A stretch of DNA of 64,000 bases from Chlorops oryzae. Its lineage: Eukaryota; Arthropoda; Insecta; Diptera; Chloropidae. This document shows positions 58,161 to 64,000 of this stretch, one piece after another. Position 1 is the stretch's first letter; every line of letters begins with the position of its first letter. The notes below the pieces were generated by a model, which did not search any database, was not told the DNA's origin, and was given only the letters and a program-made list of their open reading frames with translations. The stretch covers positions 21,954,942-22,018,941 of the forward strand of contig CM035809.1 of NCBI GenBank assembly GCA_020466095.1. Direction: 5' to 3'. The translations under genes were made by a program, and so were the position numbers.

Positions 58161-58524
58161 TATTAAAAGTGATCATAACGCATATCTGTACTTGTTTTTA
58201 ATTAGTTATTGTTGTTGCTTATTGTTGCCTCAAGCCTATAGGCATATCCCTTTATGCATGAGAATAAGAGCTTGAAAGCCATCAATATTTCCGATGTTGT
58301 ATGTAATTTTAATCAAATCATTGACAGTATCAATGTTTTCATATAAAATTCAAAAGAAGAAACAAATTATAGTCTGTATAGTGCGAGCCTCGGATAGAGT
58401 GAACACCTCGGTAGTGTGAACAAATAGAAATGTGAACACATCGGTAGTAAAAGAAGGCAATTTCTATCAAAGTTCGACAAAAAAAAAGCTTCAAAAGCTT
58501 TCACTTGCGAAACCTTTAAAATTA
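58161..58524. other. intergenic with stray 17-bp minisatellite units
   Basis: At 58385-58460 are four to five diverged units (GTGAACACCTCGGTAGTGTG) of the minisatellite at 3190-3945. The rest is AT-rich with no gene. Confidence 0.6.
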
Positions 58525-58735
58525 TCCATAGTTAGTAGCCATAGTTAGGTAGCCATAGTTAGGTAGCCATAGTTAGGTAGCCATAGTTAGGTAGCCATAG
58601 TTAGGTAGCCATAGTTAGGTAGCCATAGTTAGGTAGCCATAGTTAGGTAGCCATAGTTAGGTAGCCATAGTTAGGTAGCCATAGTTAGGTAGCCATAGTT
58701 GGGTAGCCATAGTTAGGTAGCCATAGTTAGGTAGC
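58525..58735. repeat. 14-bp minisatellite, about 15 copies
   Basis: Tandem GTAGCCATAGTTAG with a single T-to-G variant. There are no spacers, so it is not CRISPR-like. Confidence 0.97.
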
Positions 58736-59384
58736 GTTTTAAGGATATTCCTCTATATAAGAACATTCTCTAATGGAAGCGTTCAGTTTGCAGCAAATTT
58801 TTTTCATACATTATGTATTGAATTTCAATTAAACACAATTTTTTTTCAACATAAAATTTGGTCTTTGAAGTTAGCGAAAAAATTCCAAAGTTTTTTCTTC
58901 TCTCGCTTTGACGAGTTTTAATTTGAAATTTTATACATATTTTCCATGATATCATTTTTTTTTTGCTCTTGGTATTAAAAATTTTTACCACGACACTCGA
59001 TTTTGTTTAAATTTCTAAGTTAGCGCGTTATTGAATTTGTATCAATTCACATTGAGGTGCTAATTTTTTTTTTATTTAATTTTGCAAGCATTTTTTCATT
59101 AAGCGATTATCGTGATAAAATTTCAATATCAAAACAGCACAAATTTCTCGGGTTATTTTTATACATATGTTTCTTTGTATTGTCACATATTTGTTTACGT
59201 GTAGATGTATATGTGAGATTGGTTTTTATATATCTAAAAAAAGAAAAAAAAAACATTGCACTGAAAAATGCAGAAAAATTGATGACATTTCGTGTTTTGG
59301 GTATGGAAGAGAGAAATGTTGTTAGTTTTTCTAAAGCGGCCCCGCGACGGCACGTCATGGGGAACTTATACGATAAATATGTCT
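58736..59384. other. intergenic, nothing recognised
   Basis: AT-rich; opposing short frames at 59057-59407 (+) and 59107-59394 (-) have no domain. Confidence 0.45.
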
Positions 59385-59955
59385 TGCATGACAAAAACCA
59401 TCAGTGATTTCATCAATGACATATGGGTGAAAGTTTCATGCATGATTCCTTGGGTGATAATTTCATCGCAGAATGAAACCCTTAAATGGTTCATCAGATA
59501 CACGTGACAGTGTCATTCATGACTCCTTTGGTGACAATGTCATCGGAGAAAGAAGCCCAATTAATAGATTCTTTAAATGCACAGTGATTTAATCAATGAC
59601 ATACTGGTGAAAGTGTCGGGGATGACTCCTTTGGTGACAATGTCATCGCAGAATGAAGCCCATTAATAAGTTCTTTAAATCAAAATTAATTTTTTAAATG
59701 ACATATTGGTGAAAGTGTCATGGATAGCTTCAGGGTGACAATGTTATTGCCGAAAGAAGCCCATTAGTAGGTTCTTTAAATGCACAGTGATTTATTCAAT
59801 GACATACTGGCGAAAGTGTGGTGGATGACACCTTAGGTGACAATGTCATCGCAGAAAGAAGCCCATTACTATGTCCTTTAAATCGACAGTCATTTCATCA
59901 ATGACATATGGATGACAATGTCATTGCAGAATGAAGTTCATCAATTGGTTTACTA
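59385..59955. repeat. ~112-bp tandem array, about 5 copies, TGACAATGTCAT-rich
   Basis: Units carry CAGTGATTT.ATCAATGACAT, GGTGAAAGTGTC, GGTGACAATGTCATCGCAGA and AAGCCCATTA..GTTCTTTAAAT. Units are diverged and the last one is shortened. The unit core recurs at 8926-9010. Confidence 0.85.
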
Positions 59956-61143
59956 AGAAAATTTTTGATGCGACTCGATATGGATCAACATGTCTTGCAA
60001 AAAATTCTGCTCACATAATTTCTACATTCTTTAAAGAACTCACAGACTCAACAATTTAACCTCAAATTTATTATTAGTAAAAAAAATTTGAATTATATTT
60101 GAAGTGTTAATTTCATGCTTCATCGAGTTGATCAACCAGAATGCTCAACAAAAATTGCTTTTACAATAGTTGAGCCTATAAAAACTTTATTCCTTGGAAA
60201 ATTTCACCCCAAAACGGGTTCGATTGTTATAGTCACGCGAGTCAGGCAATATATACGAGTGGTTTTTTTGTTTGTTTTCAAAGCGATGAAACAGGTGGAT
60301 ACAAGAACATGTTAATCACAATTTATTTTTTCAGAGATATTTGTATGAATATTATTGGAGAGACTCAAATCCCGACTTGCGTTGAATTCAATTGTGAATT
60401 GCAGAGAAGGCCTAGAGTAACGTCTTAGTAATTCCTATTTGAGGGTTGAAGCCTCCTGAGAAACGCAAGGAAGCACAAAAAAATGGTGAGAAAAAAATTT
60501 TGAAATGTCTTGTCATCCCTAAAAGGCCGTCCGAAATAATATCCTGCGTACGCGCTTGCACAGGGATGCACATACCCATATACCTGGTATTTTAACCGGT
60601 TATTTACATGAAAAACAGATCGCCAATCCTTCTTAAGGCATTTATTTCTTTTGGGGGGAAAATTTATTTAAATCACCCGAAATATCTTAAGAGACACAAT
60701 CGCTTCAAAGACTTATGAAAGTCATTCGAAATAATGAAAGCTTACTCACATTAATTTTCCTCCATATTTATACTTAGTGGCTTGTATGTTTGTATGTATG
60801 TATCTCTGCTACCGATCTGTGAAACTTTTAAGCTAATTCATTTAGGTCTTTAAAATGACTCAACGTCTCTCTTTTGGGGGCCAAAAACCACAAGACTTTT
60901 GTGACGATAGCTTTTTGTCGTTGATGGCAAGATCTTCATTTTTATGGATGTTGATAACATTTTATTTTTTTTTTGTTCGAATATTAAAGCAATAATTTGA
61001 GGATAATTAAATTCCGAAATATTATGCCATAAATGTCAATTAATACTCAGAAATGGGGGTTTTCCCCAAAAAGCAACGCATTCAACGTAAGCTTTAACCA
61101 TAAAGTAACGAGTTCTTCGACAGCTTAAAATTGGATGTGAGTG
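59956..61143. other. intergenic, nothing recognised
   Basis: AT-rich with no supported gene. Confidence 0.5.
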
Positions 61144-61328
61144 TACAGTGTTGCGCGAAACATAAGCAACTTTTGCTTTGAACTAAAACGAAGCACTTTT
61201 TTTTATTGTTAAGAAGCTAGAATTTGGCTTTTCAATTGAGAGAGCACATCAGGGATAAAGAAAATTTATGAAAAATAAAACCATGAGCAAAAGTGATTCT
61301 GGTTGCTTATGTTTTGCGCAATACTGTA
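61144..61328. mobile_element. Tc1-like MITE, CAGT ends, TA target duplication
   Basis: The element 61146-61326 (181 bp) begins CAGTGTTGCGCGAAACATAA and, read from the other end, CAGTATTGCGCAAAACATAA; both continue GCAAC, giving 25-bp TIRs with two mismatches. TA flanks both sides. CAGT ends with TA duplication match Tc1-type elements. No ORF. Confidence 0.8.
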
Positions 61329-62185
61329 TGTTTTGGATGAGTGTTTATGTCGATTTCTGAAAGCAAATGTGTCATTTTAAATCATTTCAATGGATTTTGT
61401 TTTTATTTATGCATTTCTAAATTAATCTTTTGTCAACAATGAATTCGTGCCGAGCTTATTAGCAAAATATTGAACGACTTATTTACAAAAACGTGATGCT
61501 ATATATATATATATTTATTTTTTTGGGTTGTTTTGAAATCTTTGACGATTTCTACAAAAGATCAATTTCTTTTTCTTACAATTTTATAAATTCGTTCAAG
61601 AAGATTCATTTTAATGAAGACATAAATTGATATAAGCAAATAAATGTCAAGTTAATCCATCTGAGCCTTTATGATATTGGACACATTATTTTGCGTCGTA
61701 GGTTTTGAGTCAACAAAACATTTCATGTCATCAAATACAGAGTGAAGTCTCCAATAAGTGAACATTCTTATAAAGACATATTTGCTGTACGTACTTGTAG
61801 TTGAAAAGATGAAGGTAAATAAATGCATTAAAGGACACCGGATAGCCTGTAGACTTAATATCGATGTATTTCCTTAAATGTTTTCTTTCTCTATTCTTAT
61901 CGTTTTCAGTGTAAGGATGCACTTTCATTCATAAACCAAATGATGTTTATTTGCAAGAGTTTAGCTAAGGGCAATTTGATGCTGCCTCTTACTTCATTTG
62001 AGTAGTTTTGCGATTGATAATGAAAAAGAACAACATAATAGAACGATTATCGTCTTAAGGATATAGGAGTTGCCCAGAATATGAAGAAGTTCCCCCACAT
62101 TGAGAGACAGTAGCGTCGGAAGTTTTTCAAGGATAAATTTCATATTCATCTGATATTGTGGTCGTCCAGCTGTGCAGAGAAAGAG
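61329..62185. other. intergenic, nothing recognised
   Basis: AT-rich, with a TATATATATA run near 61500. No gene supported. Confidence 0.5.
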
Positions 62186-62189
62186 AGGA

Positions 62190-62815
62190 GGAGAGAGTAA
62201 GAGAGAAGGAAAATGGGAGAGAGAGTGTGACAGTGAAGGGAGAAGGTGATAAGAGGGTGAGAAATGGTGAGAAAGGGGAGAAAGGGTAAAAACAAGAGAG
62301 AAAGGGTGTGAAAGGGAGAGAAAGGGTGTGAAAGGGAGAGAAAAGGTGAGAAAGAGAGAGAAAGGGAGAGAGAAAGAGGGCGAGAAAGAGGGCGAGAAAG
62401 AGGGCGAGAAAGAGGGCGAGAAAGAGGGCGAGAAAGAGGGCGAGAAAGAGGGCGAGAAAGAGGGAGAGAAAGAGGGCGAGAAAGAGGTTGAGAAACAGGG
62501 AGAGAGAGAGTAAGAGAGAGTCAGTAGAGAAAGGGAGAGAGGGAGAAAGGGAGAGAGGGAGAGAGAGGGGGAGAGAGGGGAGAGAGGGAGAGAGAGGGAG
62601 AGAGAGGGAGAGAGAGGGAGAGAGAGGGAGAGAGAGGGAGAGAGAAGGGAGAGAGAAGGGAGAGAGGGAGAGAGAGGAGGGAGAAGGGAGAGAGGAGAGA
62701 GGAGAGAGAGGGTGAGAGAGGGTGAGAGAGGGTGAGAGAGGGGATGAGAGAGGATAACGAGAGGGAGAAAGGAAGAGAGAGAGAGAGAATGAGAAAGATA
62801 GAAAGATGGAGGTAG
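62190..62815. repeat. homopurine GA-rich microsatellite/minisatellite
   Basis: About 620 bp with G and A nearly throughout on the + strand: GAGAGAAAGGGTGTGAAAGG units, then about nine copies of a 12-bp GGGCGAGAAAGA unit (62378-62482), then GAGAGAGG runs. Ser/Leu/Pro-rich minus-strand frames up to 284 codons are artefacts. Confidence 0.97.
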
Positions 62816-64000
62816 ACGAGTCCGGAACGCGATTGAATGATGGACCAAAGCACCAAAGAATTTTTAACTCTACCACTTTTTATAAAAATCTACCACTTCT
62901 TCTTTAAAAATCTACCACCTTTAAAAATTTCCATATTCGAGCACTGCTTAAGACATTTTCTTAGCTCCTTTTGTAATACTCAGACAATACTCAGACGGTA
63001 GCAAGGAAACTTTTTCCAAAGTACTCTTCAACGGTTCTTAAAGGCATATTTATCCTACCGTCATTTCTTATTCTTATTATTTTTTCGTAAGAAATCCGTC
63101 TTCATCCAATTAAAACTTTAAGAATCCTCTTTCCACCTGAAACTTTTCTGAATTCGTTTCTTTGCTTCAAATGAAGCGAAGAGCAAAATGTAATGCGACT
63201 CAAAAACACTTCAATCCAGCTTAAAGTCCTTCACTCGAATTGTTTTATTTTTCAACAACCCTTCTCCCGTTTCTTAAGGATATTAACGTCGAAAATCAAC
63301 AAAACGGATGGTGCAATTTATTTAAAGTTTTCGAGAATATTCTGAGTACTAAGAGAAATCAAGAGGCGTAAATATATGGAGGATATCAGATGTAATTTTT
63401 AAGGGTTGAATCCTCAATCCTTGAAGCCTCAATAAAAAATAAAAAAATAAAAAAACTCGGACTCCTTTCTGAGTCACACTTTCTTTGAAATTTTTTTTTT
63501 TTTTTTAAATCTGGTCATCTTAACCCATTCCATTGAAGATATCTTGTCTTGTTGGAAAATGACTCTAAACAATATTTCAACGTCTTTTTAAGTAAACTCG
63601 AATGCGGTATCACAATCATATGAATCTATAAGATATTTCGATGGTAAATAAATTATATCAATATCCTCGGCTTACAGTTTGCTCTTCTTGCATTCAATGA
63701 AGTTCAATTTATGTGATTATGGACAACTGATAAATGCATAACATTTCTCTCACTGTGTGAAACGACGAGAATACATGCTAAGCGAAGGGAGAAAAAAAAT
63801 TGAATATATTCATTGGAAAAATTTCATTCTTAAAATTTCTTTTTATTTTTCTCTTCAATACTCGCACAATCATTGTTGACGCAAACACGTGTTGCATATG
63901 CTTCAATTTGAACAGCTGGCCTATTTGAAGGATATTCCATGTGCGGCAACTTATCTCGATTTGATTGAGGCAATGCAAAGGGCATTGACGTTGCGCATAC
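62816..64000. other. intergenic, nothing recognised
   Basis: AT-rich with poly-T near 63495. No gene, RNA or repeat boundary supported. Confidence 0.5.

Noticed and set aside
58525..58735. CRISPR-like regular repeat
   Set aside because: Units are contiguous 14-mers without unique spacers, and the genome is eukaryotic.
61994..62876. Ser/Leu/Pro-rich minus-strand frames of 249-284 codons
   Set aside because: Translation of the homopurine GA tract; all three minus frames are open there.

Overview
This window reads as gene-poor nuclear DNA of a higher fly (Diptera, Brachycera). Three things support that: a spliced insect haem peroxidase gene with GT..AG introns that aligns closely with Drosophila Pxt, an eIF4E reading frame very close to Drosophila eIF4E1, and abundant fly-type repeats (a (GTCY)n mini-me/INE-1-like element, tRNA-derived SINEs, short TIR transposons). 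Base composition is strongly AT-rich. Species or family cannot be fixed from the sequence; a tephritid or other schizophoran fly is a guess. No bacterial operons, CRISPR arrays or viral genes were seen.

Only two credible genes are present. (1) An intronless eIF4E cap-binding-protein gene on the + strand at 31258-31956 has its own TATA-like box; the first upstream ATG opens an overlapping frame. (2) Pxt (chorion peroxidase) lies on the + strand at 49593-56553. I reconstruct it as 8 exons, 2502 coding bases and 833 residues, with a signal peptide, a clip-like cysteine-rich region and a complete animal-type haem peroxidase domain. A broken 3' end of an RNase H-bearing non-LTR retrotransposon lies downstream on the - strand (57325-58160). 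An unassigned 101-codon open frame sits at 47464-47769 (-).

Layout. 0-20 kb is intergenic: short TIR elements (282-1022, 5655-5869, 11848-12242, 17746-17993), a 17-bp minisatellite (3190-3945), a SINE nested in a MITE (11865-12081) and AT-rich runs. 19.9-25.6 kb is a tandem duplication of a unit just under 3 kb. 27.5-31 kb holds several hairpin or nested inverted-repeat elements. 31-32.3 kb is the eIF4E gene. 33-37 kb holds ATC-rich simple sequence and a (GTCY)n element with a 128-bp internal array. 39.2-49.2 kb is a compound inverted-repeat structure: two near-identical 3-kb arms, a centre made of two TIR elements, and a second inverted copy of the arm/element junction cut by a SINE. 49.6-56.9 kb is Pxt, with an 8-bp satellite filling intron 6. 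57-64 kb is the retrotransposon relic, 14-bp and ~112-bp tandem arrays, a Tc1-like MITE and a long homopurine tract.

The two genes are not functionally linked. eIF4E acts in cytoplasmic translation initiation; Pxt is a secreted peroxidase associated with eggshell hardening. Most of the biology in the window is repeat biology: several non-autonomous families (PIF/Harbinger-like with TWA target duplications, P-superfamily-like with 31-bp TIR and 8-bp target duplication, Tc1-like, tRNA SINE) with visible insertion footprints and nesting order.
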